NCBI RefSeq assembly: GCF_017573545.1
Contig: NZ_JAGEOK010000003.1
Coordinates: 124,001 to 188,000, forward strand
Reading direction: 5' to 3'
Length of the DNA: 64,000 bases
DNA from: Actinomadura nitritigenes
GTDB lineage: Bacteria; Actinomycetota; Actinomycetes; Streptosporangiales; Streptosporangiaceae
Shown: positions 26,172-34,027 of the stretch, piece by piece
How positions within the stretch are numbered: the stretch's first letter is position 1
Layout: each line of letters opens with the position of its first letter
Made by a program: the position numbers and the translations under genes
Notes under the pieces: generated by a model
Seen by the model: the letters and a program-made list of their open reading frames with translations, nothing else
Database searches by the model: none
Told to the model about the DNA's origin: nothing

Positions 26172-26906
26172 TCACTGCATGGTGATGCCGCCGCTCACGG
26201 ACACGGTCTGGCCGGTGATGTAGCCGGCGCGGTCGGTGCACAGGAACGCGACCAGGCCGGAGACGTCGTCCGGGCGGCCGATGCGGCGCAGCGGGATCTG
26301 CCTGGCGAGCTTCGCCAGCAGGTCCGGGTGCCGGTCGGACACCGCCCGGACCATCGGCGTGTCCGTGGGCCCGGGGCACACCACGTTGGACGTGACGCCG
26401 CCGCCCGCCGCCTCGCGGGCGAGGGACTTGGCGAGCCCGAACAGCCCGGACTTGGTGGCCGCGTAGGCGCCCTCGCCGCCGGCGCCGGCGCGGGCGCCGT
26501 CGGAGGAGACGAACACCAGCCGGCCCCAGCCGCGCTCGGTCATCCCGGGCAGCAGGGCGCGGGTGAGCTGCATCGGCGCGCGCAGGTTGACGTGCCACAT
26601 CAGGTCCCAGTCGGCCGGGTCGCTGTCGGCGAACGGCTCGACGATGCTGACGCCCGCGTTGTGGACGAGGACGTCCACCGGCCCGGCGCCGGCGGTGAAC
26701 GCGTCGATGGACGCCGGATCGGTGAGGTCGACGCGGGCGGCGGCGCCGCCGGTGCGCTCCGCGACGTCCTCGGCGGCGGCGAGGTCGACGTCCGCGACGA
26801 CGACGCGGGCGCCGAGCGCGGCGAGGTCGGCGCAGATCGCCCGGCCGATGCCGCCGGCCCCGCCGGTGACGACGGCGGTGCGTCCGCCGAGGGTCGTGCC
26901 GTCCAT
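26172..26906 (-). CDS. SDR-family oxidoreductase
   Basis: A 244-residue classical short-chain dehydrogenase: cofactor motif TGGAGGIG, VADVDL (acidic residue after beta-2 suggests NAD), NAG in VHNAGVS, catalytic Ser in VSSDGAR and YAATK. The end VSVSGGITMQ is typical of hydroxyacyl or 3-hydroxybutyrate-type dehydrogenases. ATG at 26906 has GGAGG upstream. It converges on the serine hydrolase gene. Confidence 0.9.
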   Translation of the reverse strand: MDGTTLGGRTAVVTGGAGGIGRAICADLAALGARVVVADVDLAAAEDVAERTGGAAARVDLTDPASIDAFTAGAGPVDVLVHNAGVSIVEPFADSDPADWDLMWHVNLRAPMQLTRALLPGMTERGWGRLVFVSSDGARAGAGGEGAYAATKSGLFGLAKSLAREAAGGGVTSNVVCPGPTDTPMVRAVSDRHPDLLAKLARQIPLRRIGRPDDVSGLVAFLCTDRAGYITGQTVSVSGGITMQ

Positions 26907-26988
26907 CGGTCCTCCGCTCCGGCTGCTCGTGCCCTCACCGTAGCCGCCGCCCGCGCCCGCGCCGGCAGGGGCGGTAGCGTGCCGGTTC

Positions 26989-27714
26989 ATGGAGGTACGC
27001 GACCTGCACCCGTGGCCGTCGACGCCCGAGGAGGCGGAGGCGATCCAGGACCGGCTGCGCCCGATGCTCGAACTCGGCGTCCCCGGACCGGCGAACCCGC
27101 GCACCGTCGCCGGGCTGGACGTCTCGTACGCGGGCGACGGCGGCGGGACCGGGGCCCGGCTGGCCGCCGCGGTGGTCGTCCTCGACGCGGCGACCCTCGA
27201 CGTCGTGGAGGAGTCGGTCGCCGTCGGGACGGCCGCGTTCCCCTACGTGCCCGGCCTGTTCGCGTTCCGCGAGCTGCCCACCCTGCTGGACGCGCTCCGG
27301 GCCCTGGACACCACGCCCGACCTGCTCGTCTGCGACGGGTTCGGGGTCGCGCACCCCCGCAGGTTCGGGCTGGCGTGCCATCTCGGGGTGCTGACCGGGC
27401 TGCCGGCGATCGGCGTGGGCAAGACCGCGTTCGTCGGCGCCTACGACGCGCCCGGACGCCGTCGCGGCGACGCCAGCCCGCTGCTGGACGGCGGCGAGGA
27501 GGTCGGGCGGGTGCTGCGGACCCGCGACGACGTGAAGCCGGTGTTCGTGTCGGTCGGCCACCGCACCGACCTCGACTCGGCGTGCCGCGCCGTCCTCGCG
27601 GTGACGCCCGATTACCGCCTTCCGGAGACGACTCGCCGGGCGGACCGGCTGTCCCGCGACGCACTCGGAGGCCGAAGGCGCGCGACGGCGCCTTCCTCGA
27701 CGTCGGCGCGGTGA
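26989..27714 (+). CDS. nfi: Endonuclease V
   Basis: A 241-residue endonuclease V: AGLDVSYAG with catalytic Asp44, YVPGLFAFRELP with Glu95 and the strand-wedge PYVPGLF, and CDGFGVAHPR with Asp116, then GVGKT. The enzyme nicks DNA at deaminated adenine (inosine) in repair. The last 15 residues are Ser/Arg-rich and not family-like. It is divergent from the SDR at 26172. Confidence 0.9.
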   Translation: MEVRDLHPWPSTPEEAEAIQDRLRPMLELGVPGPANPRTVAGLDVSYAGDGGGTGARLAAAVVVLDAATLDVVEESVAVGTAAFPYVPGLFAFRELPTLLDALRALDTTPDLLVCDGFGVAHPRRFGLACHLGVLTGLPAIGVGKTAFVGAYDAPGRRRGDASPLLDGGEEVGRVLRTRDDVKPVFVSVGHRTDLDSACRAVLAVTPDYRLPETTRRADRLSRDALGGRRRATAPSSTSAR

Positions 27715-27780
27715 GATGGCAGGCTTTCGTTAACACGCGGCGGCCGGTCCGGCCGTCCGCGCCACCGCTGGACGGTGCCC

Positions 27781-28350
27781 ATGCAACCGCGCCCGATGCG
27801 GGCGGACGCCCGCCGCAACTACGAACGACTGATCAGCACGGCCCGCGCGGCCTTCATGGAACACGGCACGGGCGCGTCCCTGGACGACATCGCGCGGCGC
27901 GCGGGCGTCGGGTCCGGGACGCTGTACCGGCACTTCCCCACCCGCGACGACCTGCTGCACGCGGTGCTGCGCGAGCGGATCGAGGGGCTGCTCGCGCACG
28001 CCGCCGCGCTGATGAGCGAGCCGGACGCGGACGCCGCGCTTGCGGGCTGGCTGCGCGGCTACCTGGCCGGCGCGATGACGCCGCGCGGCACCTCGACCGT
28101 GCTCATCGAGGCGATGTCGCCGCGGTGGTCGGCGACGCGGCTCGGCACCGCGGCCGCCGCGATCCGGGACGCGGCCGGCGGGCTGCTGGAGCGGGCGCAG
28201 CGCGCGGGCGGGATCCGGGCGGACGCCGACGCCGCCGACCTGCTGCGGCTGACGAACGCGATCGGTGTCGCGGCCGAGCGCACCCAGGACCCCGCGGGGT
28301 ATGCCGACCGGATGCTGGCGCTGCTGTTCGACGGGCTGCGCGCGCGCTGA
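27781..28350 (+). CDS. TetR-family regulator
   Basis: A 189-residue TetR protein with the helix-turn-helix at about 10-55 (ASLDDIARRAGVGSGTLYRHF) and a C-terminal ligand domain ending in DRMLALLFDGLRAR. The start is uncertain: GTG 27775, ATG 27781 or ATG 27796. It sits 102 bp before the SDR gene at 28453, whose promoter carries a dyad at 28388-28409 that may be its target. Confidence 0.85.
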   Translation: MQPRPMRADARRNYERLISTARAAFMEHGTGASLDDIARRAGVGSGTLYRHFPTRDDLLHAVLRERIEGLLAHAAALMSEPDADAALAGWLRGYLAGAMTPRGTSTVLIEAMSPRWSATRLGTAAAAIRDAAGGLLERAQRAGGIRADADAADLLRLTNAIGVAAERTQDPAGYADRMLALLFDGLRAR

Positions 28351-28387
28351 CCGGCGCCCCCCGGCTCCGGGCCGCCTTGTTCCCCGA

Positions 28388-28409
28388 ACCAAGCGTTCGC
28401 TAGTTTGGT
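28388..28409. promoter_or_regulatory. Imperfect dyad upstream of SDR (TetR-type site)
   Basis: ACCAAGCG...TTTGGT forms an imperfect palindrome 43 bp before the SDR start. Its left part (28388-28401) also matches eight of ten fixed positions of the KstR2 motif. Either the adjacent TetR protein or the KstR2-like regulator may bind. Confidence 0.4.
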
Positions 28410-28452
28410 GGGGCGCCGCGGTCGCGGTCGCCGCTGGGAACGAGGAGCGTTG

Positions 28453-29214
28453 ATGGGGCAGCTTGACGGCAAGGTGGCGCTGATCACCGGTGGGGCGCGC
28501 GGCATGGGCAAGGCCCATGTGAAGCGCTTCGTCGCCGAGGGCGCGAAGGTCGTGTTCGGCGACGTCCTGGAGGAGGAGGGCGGCAAGCTCGCCGCCGAAC
28601 TCGGGGACGACGTCCGCTTCGTCCGCATGGACGTGACGTCGCCCGACGACTGGGAGAACGCCGTCGGCACCGCGACGTCGGCGTTCGGGGCGCTGCACGT
28701 CCTGGTGAACAACGCCGGCATCATCCGCTACAAGACCATCGAGGACATGTCGCTGGACGAGTTCCGGCGGATCATCGACGTCAACCTGATGGGCCAGTGG
28801 CTCGGCGTGAAGTCGGTGACGGCGGCGATGCGCGAGGCCGGCGGCGGCTCGATCGTCAACGTCTCCTCGACCGAGGGCTTCGTCGGCGCGGACGGCCTCG
28901 CCGCCTACAGCGCCAGCAAGTTCGGCGTCCGCGGCCTCACCAAGTCCGCGGCCCGCGAGCTCGGCGGGTACGGCATCCGCGTCAACTCCGTCCACCCCGG
29001 CGGCATCATCACCCCGCTGTTCATGCAGGACGACATCATCGCGGCCAAGGCCGACAGCGCCGACGCGCTGATGAAGGCGCTCCCCCTCGGCCGGATGGGC
29101 AAGACCAAGGAGGTGTCCGGCCTGATCGTCTACCTGGCGTCGGACGACTCGTCGTACTGCACCGGCAGCGAGGTCCTCGTCGACGGCGGCCTGCTGACCG
29201 GCGCCGGCTACTGA
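28453..29214 (+). CDS. SDR-family oxidoreductase (hydroxysteroid-dehydrogenase-like)
   Basis: A 253-residue classical short-chain dehydrogenase: TGGARGMG cofactor motif, GDV acidic position, NNAG, catalytic Ser in VSSTEG, YSASK, and C-terminal VLVDGGL. It most resembles the 3-alpha(20-beta)-hydroxysteroid dehydrogenase / cyclopentanol dehydrogenase group by its GQLDGKVALITGGARGMG opening. ATG at 28453 follows GAGGAG. The actual substrate is unknown. Confidence 0.9.
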   Translation: MGQLDGKVALITGGARGMGKAHVKRFVAEGAKVVFGDVLEEEGGKLAAELGDDVRFVRMDVTSPDDWENAVGTATSAFGALHVLVNNAGIIRYKTIEDMSLDEFRRIIDVNLMGQWLGVKSVTAAMREAGGGSIVNVSSTEGFVGADGLAAYSASKFGVRGLTKSAARELGGYGIRVNSVHPGGIITPLFMQDDIIAAKADSADALMKALPLGRMGKTKEVSGLIVYLASDDSSYCTGSEVLVDGGLLTGAGY

Positions 29215-29275
29215 GCGCGCCGGGCCGCCGGTGACGGACGGGACCCCCGCACCGGCGGCCCGACGCGGGCCTTCG

Positions 29276-30649
29276 TCATGGACGGCGCTCCGTCCACCGC
29301 TCGACGGCCTCAAGCTGCGCCGCGAGCGAGATCAGCGTCGCCTCGTCGGAGTCATGGCCGAGCAACTGCGCCCCGATCGGCAGGCCCTTCTTCGTGAACC
29401 CCGCCGGGACGTTCACGCCGGGCCACCCGAGCACGTTCCACGTCCACGCATAGGGGCACGCCGCGGCGACGCCCGACTGGGTCTTGCGGTAACCGGCGCC
29501 CTCGAAGGCGCCGACCTTCAACGGCGGCTGCGCGGTGGTCGGCGTCAGCACCACGTCGGCGAACCGGAAGATGCGCCCGACCTTCTTCCGCAGGTAGGGG
29601 TCCATCCTCCTGGCCAGCGGGAGCAGCCGCTTGCCGGCGACGCGCCCGATCCGCGCCTCGACCTCCGTCCGCGCCTCGGGGCGCGCGTTCGGGATCGAGT
29701 CGAGCCAGTCCGCGACGCCGGCCGTCCCGCGCGGGATGAGGCCGAGGCCCACCAGCCCGTAGTCCGGGTCCGCGGGGAACACCCTGTGCCCCAGCTCGGT
29801 CAGCCGCCGGGAGACGCGCTCGACCGCCGCCCGGATCTCCGGATCGAGCTTCCCGCTCACCCCGAAGGCCGTCCGGTACGAGACCGCGATGCGCAGCCGC
29901 CCCGGCTCCCGCCTCGTCGCGTCCACGAAGGGCAGCACCGGGCGCCCCACCTGGTACGCGTCCTCCGGATGGCTGCCCGAGAGCACGTCCAGCAGCAGCG
30001 CCGCGTCCTTGACGCTCCTCGCCAGCGGACCCCAGACGGTGATCCCGTTGAAGGGATCGGTGTGGGGATGACCGGAGACGCGCCCCCGCTGCGGCTTGAT
30101 GCCGACCAGCCCGGTCCACGCGGCGGGGATCCGGATCGACCCCGCCCCGTCGGACCCCACGGCCCCCGCGACCATCCCCGCCGCCACCGCCGCCGCGGAC
30201 CCGCCCGACGACCCGCCCGGCGTGTACTCCGGGTTCCACGGGTTCCGCGCGGCCCCGTACTCCGGCGACTCGCTGAACGGCCACAGCCCGATCTCGCACG
30301 TCGTCGTCTTGCCCACCACGATCGCGCCGGCGGCCCGCAGCTTGCGGACCACCTCCCCGTCGCGCACGGCCGGCCGGTGGTCGCCGGCCACCGCGAACGG
30401 CGTGGTCTCCCCCTCGATGTCCGTGTCGTCCTTGATCGCGACGGGCACCCCGAGCAGCGGCAGCCGCTCCCCCTCGGCCAGCCGCTTGTCGGCCTCCCGT
30501 GCCTCCTCCACCGCGGCCTCCCGCACGACCCGGAAGGCCCCGAGGGACTCCTGCCGCCGGATGCCGTCCAGCGACGCCTCCACCAGTTCCGCGGAGGACA
30601 CCTCGCCCTTCCGCAGCGCGTCCGCCTGACCGGCCAGACCCAGCTCCAC
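29276..30649 (-). CDS. Amidase (amidase-signature family)
   Basis: A 457-residue amidase-signature enzyme with the full Ser-cisSer-Lys triad: Lys73 in VPVAIKDD, cis-Ser in GGSSGGSAA (about 147), and nucleophile Ser171 in GAGSIRIPA. Such enzymes hydrolyse amide bonds in diverse small molecules. The GTG at 30649 follows a strong GGAGGTGGGG site. It is divergent from a TetR gene, with a 30-bp palindrome covering the shared promoter, so the two very probably form a regulated pair. Confidence 0.9.
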   Translation of the reverse strand: MELGLAGQADALRKGEVSSAELVEASLDGIRRQESLGAFRVVREAAVEEAREADKRLAEGERLPLLGVPVAIKDDTDIEGETTPFAVAGDHRPAVRDGEVVRKLRAAGAIVVGKTTTCEIGLWPFSESPEYGAARNPWNPEYTPGGSSGGSAAAVAAGMVAGAVGSDGAGSIRIPAAWTGLVGIKPQRGRVSGHPHTDPFNGITVWGPLARSVKDAALLLDVLSGSHPEDAYQVGRPVLPFVDATRREPGRLRIAVSYRTAFGVSGKLDPEIRAAVERVSRRLTELGHRVFPADPDYGLVGLGLIPRGTAGVADWLDSIPNARPEARTEVEARIGRVAGKRLLPLARRMDPYLRKKVGRIFRFADVVLTPTTAQPPLKVGAFEGAGYRKTQSGVAAACPYAWTWNVLGWPGVNVPAGFTKKGLPIGAQLLGHDSDEATLISLAAQLEAVERWTERRP

Positions 30650-30659
30650 GCCCCACCTC

Positions 30660-30689
30660 CGCTATCGTTCGTTCGAACGAACGATAGCG
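30660..30689. promoter_or_regulatory. 30-bp perfect palindrome, TetR operator
   Basis: A perfect 15+15 palindrome centred on TTCGAA, with the tetramer GTTC/GAAC repeated on each side. It lies between the divergent amidase (start 30649) and TetR (start 30722) genes and would block both promoters. Confidence 0.75.
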
Positions 30690-30721
30690 CCCGTGTCGTC
30701 TTTGGGGAAGACTGTGCAGCA

Positions 30722-31282
30722 ATGAGCGCCCGCGACCAGATCCTCCACGCCACCCTCCGCCTGATCGGCGAGCAGGGCATCGGCGCCGTGACCAACCGCG
30801 CGGTCGCCCGCGCGGCCGGCGTCTCCCTCGGCTCCCTCACCTACCACTTCCCCAGCCAGGACGAGCTGCTCCGCGAGGCGCTGCGCAACTTCGTGGACGC
30901 CGAGATCGCCCGCATCACCGCCTACGCCGAGAGCCTCCGCGAGTCGGGCATCGCCCCGGTCGACGCAGCCGACCTGGTGGAGAAGGCCGTCGTCGACTTC
31001 GCCTACGGCCCCGAGCAGATCGCCAACCTGGAACTGCACCTGCACGCCGCCCGCGACCCGGCCATCCGCGACACCTCGGTCCGCTCCGTCGAGGCCTATG
31101 ACCGGCTCGCCACCGCCGTCCTCACCGCCCTCGGCATCCCCGACGCGGAGCGGCACGCCCCGGCGATCGTCGCGATGCTCTACGGCCTCGCCGTCCGCCG
31201 CCTGGCCACCGGCGACACCGCCGCCACCGGCACCGCGGACGCCTTCCGCCTCCTCCTCCTGGGCGCCCTCCCCCGCGACTGA
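30722..31282 (+). CDS. TetR-family regulator of the amidase
   Basis: A 186-residue TetR protein: helix-turn-helix at about 5-50 (GAVTNRAVARAAGVSLGSLTYHF) and a C-terminal effector domain. It faces the amidase gene across a 30-bp palindrome, which is the best candidate operator. A long terminator follows. It is the last chromosomal gene before the integrated element. Confidence 0.9.
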   Translation: MSARDQILHATLRLIGEQGIGAVTNRAVARAAGVSLGSLTYHFPSQDELLREALRNFVDAEIARITAYAESLRESGIAPVDAADLVEKAVVDFAYGPEQIANLELHLHAARDPAIRDTSVRSVEAYDRLATAVLTALGIPDAERHAPAIVAMLYGLAVRRLATGDTAATGTADAFRLLLLGALPRD

Positions 31283-31285
31283 GAA

Positions 31286-31344
31286 AGGCCTCTGGCCCGC
31301 ACGGCCCCAGAGCGGGGTAACGGGGCCGTGCAGGCCAGAGACCT
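31286..31344 (+). terminator. Long hairpin terminator after the TetR gene
   Basis: A 19-bp inverted repeat (31290-31308 and 31322-31340) with one mismatch, extended by three more pairs after a second mismatch, with a 13-base loop. It is too symmetrical and lacks the conserved loops of a tRNA. Confidence 0.8.
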
Positions 31345-31463
31345 GTCTCAAACAGGAACCTCAGTCGACGTTCGCTCTGCTCTCCGCCTGTGCACCTCCG
31401 CCGTGTTCCGATGTGAACAAGCCCAACGCTAAGCCGCCCCCGCCCACCCCAGAACCCCCTTAA

Positions 31464-31509
31464 GCCTCACTTAGGGAACCGCTGAGCAAGCCTTATTCAG
31501 GCACCGTCC
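31464..31509 (+). repeat. attL: left 46-bp direct repeat
   Basis: Identical over 46 bp to 45287-45332, in the same orientation. It begins GCCTCACTTAGGGAACCGCT and ends GGCACCGTCC. Beyond it, 31510-31593 keeps imperfect similarity to 45333-45417, so the shared att region is longer than the core. No tRNA gene overlaps it. Confidence 0.85.
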
Positions 31510-31620
31510 GGGGTCGTCCGGGAAGCCGCTCCGGTAGCCACTCACCTGCGCAAACAAGGGAAGGAGCCCAGGGGAACCGTCCGGCACAGTCGAAACGAGT
31601 CGGACCATCTCGACTCACGT

Positions 31621-31650
31621 TGGCTCCCGAGATTGGCTCCCCTGGCTCCC
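31621..31650. promoter_or_regulatory. Three TGGCTCCC repeats, candidate integrase arm sites
   Basis: TGGCTCCC occurs at 31621, 31634 and 31643, just inside the left end; two more copies lie near the integrase stop (45206 and 45218). Such short spaced direct repeats beside the core resemble arm-type integrase sites. Confidence 0.4.
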
Positions 31651-31679
31651 TCCCTCCCAGCAGGGAGGAGGCCCAACCC

Positions 31680-31901
31680 ATGGCCCGCGAACTCACCGGC
31701 CTCACGCCGACCGCCACCACAAACGACAAGGCCATAGCCACAGCCACCCGCACCGGCAAGGTCTGGCACGCCACCACATGGCCAACGCCCCTAGACCGCA
31801 ACGGCGCCATCACGGCCCTGACCCTCGCGGAACTCACCCTCACCCACGGCGAAGACGACCCCTGCGTCATCGACCTCCGAGAGGAGCTGACGCGTGGTTG
31901 A
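31680..31901 (+). CDS. Small hypothetical protein of the element
   Basis: A 73-residue soluble, Thr-rich protein without a recognised domain. The ATG at 31680 has a strong GGGAGGAGG site. Its stop overlaps the start of the DUF2637 gene by 8 bp, so the two are translated together. It is the first gene inside the left end. Confidence 0.6.
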   Translation: MARELTGLTPTATTNDKAIATATRTGKVWHATTWPTPLDRNGAITALTLAELTLTHGEDDPCVIDLREELTRG

Positions 31902-32496
31902 CCGCCTAACCCGCATCACAACGGCCCTCGCCGTCGTGGCGGTCGCCGGCGTGGCCGCGATCATCTCCTACCGCCACGCCTACGAACTCGTCTGCTCCCA
32001 CGGCGAGGCAGGCACCACCGCACGCCTCGTCCCCTTCACGGTGGACGGCCTCATCTGGGCGGCCTCCATGGTGATCCTGGACGCGAGCCGCCGGAAGCAA
32101 CCAGCACCGGCCCTAGCCAAGTGGAGTCTCGCCGTGGGCATCGTGGCGACGGTAGGCGCCAACGTGGCGCACGGCGCGTCCCACGGCGTCATAGGCGCCC
32201 TAGTGAGCGCATGGCCGGCCCTCGCCCTCGTGGGCTCGTTCGAACTCCTCATGACCCTCACCCGCGCCGCCGCAACCCACACCGCACCACAGCGGAACGA
32301 GCAACGCACCACGACGGAGCCCCCTGCACCACCGCGCACCGAAGTGGAGCAAACCCCAGAAGAGGCGGTACTCGCCGAGTACCTAGCAAGCCTGGACGGC
32401 CCAGGTCGCCCCGTCTCCCAGCGCTACCTAGCCGAGAAACACAACATCGACCGCCGCAAGGTCAAACAGATCATCTCCACAGCCCTCCATAGCTGA
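31894..32496 (+). CDS. DUF2637 membrane protein (Spd-like)
   Basis: A 200-residue protein: about four membrane segments in the first 130 residues (starting VDRLTRITTALAVVAV; VPFTVDGLIWAASMVILDASRR is the DUF2637 signature), then a Pro-rich linker and a helix-turn-helix-like end (RPVSQRYLAEKHNIDRRKVKQII). DUF2637 proteins are common in actinomycete integrative elements and are thought to help spread transferred DNA within mycelium (Spd function), by context. GTG start overlaps the upstream gene. A terminator follows at 32512. Confidence 0.8.
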   Translation: MVDRLTRITTALAVVAVAGVAAIISYRHAYELVCSHGEAGTTARLVPFTVDGLIWAASMVILDASRRKQPAPALAKWSLAVGIVATVGANVAHGASHGVIGALVSAWPALALVGSFELLMTLTRAAATHTAPQRNEQRTTTEPPAPPRTEVEQTPEEAVLAEYLASLDGPGRPVSQRYLAEKHNIDRRKVKQIISTALHS

Positions 32497-32511
32497 TCAG
32501 GAACACAGCAG

Positions 32512-32544
32512 GCGCAGGCCCAGGGCAAGGCTCCGGGCCTGCGC
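32512..32544 (+). terminator. Hairpin terminator after DUF2637 gene
   Basis: Perfect 10-bp stem GCGCAGGCCC / GGGCCTGCGC (32512-32521 and 32535-32544) with a 13-base loop, 16 bp after the stop. Confidence 0.75.
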
Positions 32545-32857
32545 TCACAAGTTGCGGCTCACTATGTTGACAATCTCGATGCGAACCCCGGTGCCCGCAC
32601 CTCATTGCCGCCCGCCCCCAAGCCCCTGACCGTGTTAACGCCGATCAGCCACCAGACTTTCAACATTGGACACAGCAGCAACAGAGCTGTACAAGTCGAC
32701 CCGCAGCGCTCTCCTGCGCGAACGGCCAACAAGGTGACAGAGCGCTTCGCACGGGTGAGTGCGCGACCGCGGAAGCTGAGAGCCCGCAAGGTTCCCCTTC
32801 GGCCTGCTTAGCCGGTTGCACTCAACTCATGAAGCGCTACAAACTCGACTCACCCGA
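32545..32857. other. Intergenic region at the cargo border, no gene seen
   Basis: About 310 bp between the terminator and the 3' end of the methyltransferase gene. Base composition changes here from the GC-rich element backbone to the lower-GC cargo. Short open frames exist but have no ribosome site or recognisable domain. Confidence 0.5.
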
Positions 32858-34027
32858 TCAGGACATGGTGCCTGACAGTACGACCTCAGCGCGCATTCGG
32901 AAAGCCAGGGGCGAATTGCCAGAGGGCGGTGGCAGATACCTACGCCGGGCGGGTATCTCGCGCTCTCGCCACTCAATGCCCTGCAAGCCATGCTCTTCTA
33001 GCAGATCACGAACGATACGGGCATTGTCGACGACACAGCCACGCAAAAATGAATTTCCCACCACAAGAACGAGTTGACCACCAGGCTTCAGAACACGTGT
33101 GATCTCGCGCACAATAAGAGAGGCATCTGCATAATAACGCCGAATCCAGCCGATATAGCGCCCCGGGAGACTACTGCCGGACTCGCTACTAACGTACTGC
33201 TCAACGTCTACTAGGCAAGTTGGAGCCGATCGCTCGGCGCCTACACTGTCGCTCCTTATGGAACGAATTTCGGAGGCACTGAACCCAAGCCAAACCAAGC
33301 TTAGGCGATGACCTCGAAGGTAATCGATAGCATTCAAGTATGGGGGTGAAGTTATGACGCAGTCGATGGACGAATCGCCCACCTGCCCCAAGTCTCTGCA
33401 GTCACCTTGCGATACTTCCGCCTCCGAGCGAATCAATTCAGGTTGAAGTCTTCGCAGTAGCGCACGGACGCTAGTAATGAAACCCTCGTAGACGTCATAG
33501 GTGTTCTCCATCGCCACCCTATGAGGCCGACTATGCGACACGTCTCTAGCCAGAGACGCTCCACCCTCCTTGGTAACGATCATACGACTTAGTGCGACCA
33601 TGAGAGCATCGCGCGTAGGAAGCATTGTGTTCCTGAGCACTGCGGCAAGTGCGCCCAACTGAAGACGCTGCTGACGAGCGAACCAGTAGCCCACGAAGGC
33701 ACTGGTCTCCTGATCATGCCAAAAAAGTTTGATCTCATCCAACGGCAACTCTTTCGCCGCCTGCAAGACAACATGCGCGTCATGCATAAGTCGGGCAGGA
33801 TCGACTGGCGTTACCCAAGACCTAGCCATAAGAACTGCTAGCGGATCTAGGTCAAAACCAATCGCCCGGACCTCGGACTCAACAGCGCATCGCAACACTG
33901 TCCCAGATCCACACATGGGATCAAGCAGAGTGCTCCTCGGCTTGAGAGACTGAACCGCGGCCCTAGCAATCTCGGGTGCCATCCGCGCAGGAAAAGGATG
34001 GATAGTCTTAAGCGTCGACACCGTCAT
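32858..34027 (-). CDS. DNA methyltransferase
   Basis: A 389-residue SAM-dependent DNA methyltransferase. It opens with IHPFPARMAPEIA, then the SAM-binding motif LLDPMCGSGTV (about 34-44), a variable middle part, and the catalytic motif VITSPPYLNAIDY near residue 225, followed by VLKPGGQLVLVVGNSF. TSPPY-type motifs mark amino (N6-adenine or N4-cytosine) methylases; the target site is unknown. Its ATG overlaps the ATPase stop (ATGA), so the two proteins are made together, as in a restriction-modification pair. Lower GC than its neighbours. Confidence 0.85.
   Translation of the reverse strand: MTVSTLKTIHPFPARMAPEIARAAVQSLKPRSTLLDPMCGSGTVLRCAVESEVRAIGFDLDPLAVLMARSWVTPVDPARLMHDAHVVLQAAKELPLDEIKLFWHDQETSAFVGYWFARQQRLQLGALAAVLRNTMLPTRDALMVALSRMIVTKEGGASLARDVSHSRPHRVAMENTYDVYEGFITSVRALLRRLQPELIRSEAEVSQGDCRDLGQVGDSSIDCVITSPPYLNAIDYLRGHRLSLVWLGFSASEIRSIRSDSVGAERSAPTCLVDVEQYVSSESGSSLPGRYIGWIRRYYADASLIVREITRVLKPGGQLVLVVGNSFLRGCVVDNARIVRDLLEEHGLQGIEWREREIPARRRYLPPPSGNSPLAFRMRAEVVLSGTMS

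Noticed and set aside
31286..31344. tRNA gene at the left end of the element
   Set aside because: The structure is one long hairpin with no anticodon arm or T-loop consensus; it is a terminator for the TetR gene.
31464..31509. att core overlapping a tRNA or tmRNA 3' end
   Set aside because: I found no GGTTCGAATCC-type T-arm on either strand around either copy.
31493..31870. A leftward 125-codon frame across the left att arm
   Set aside because: It overlaps the small gene at 31680 and the att core, the similar right arm has a different frame because of small indels, and no ribosome site or domain is visible.
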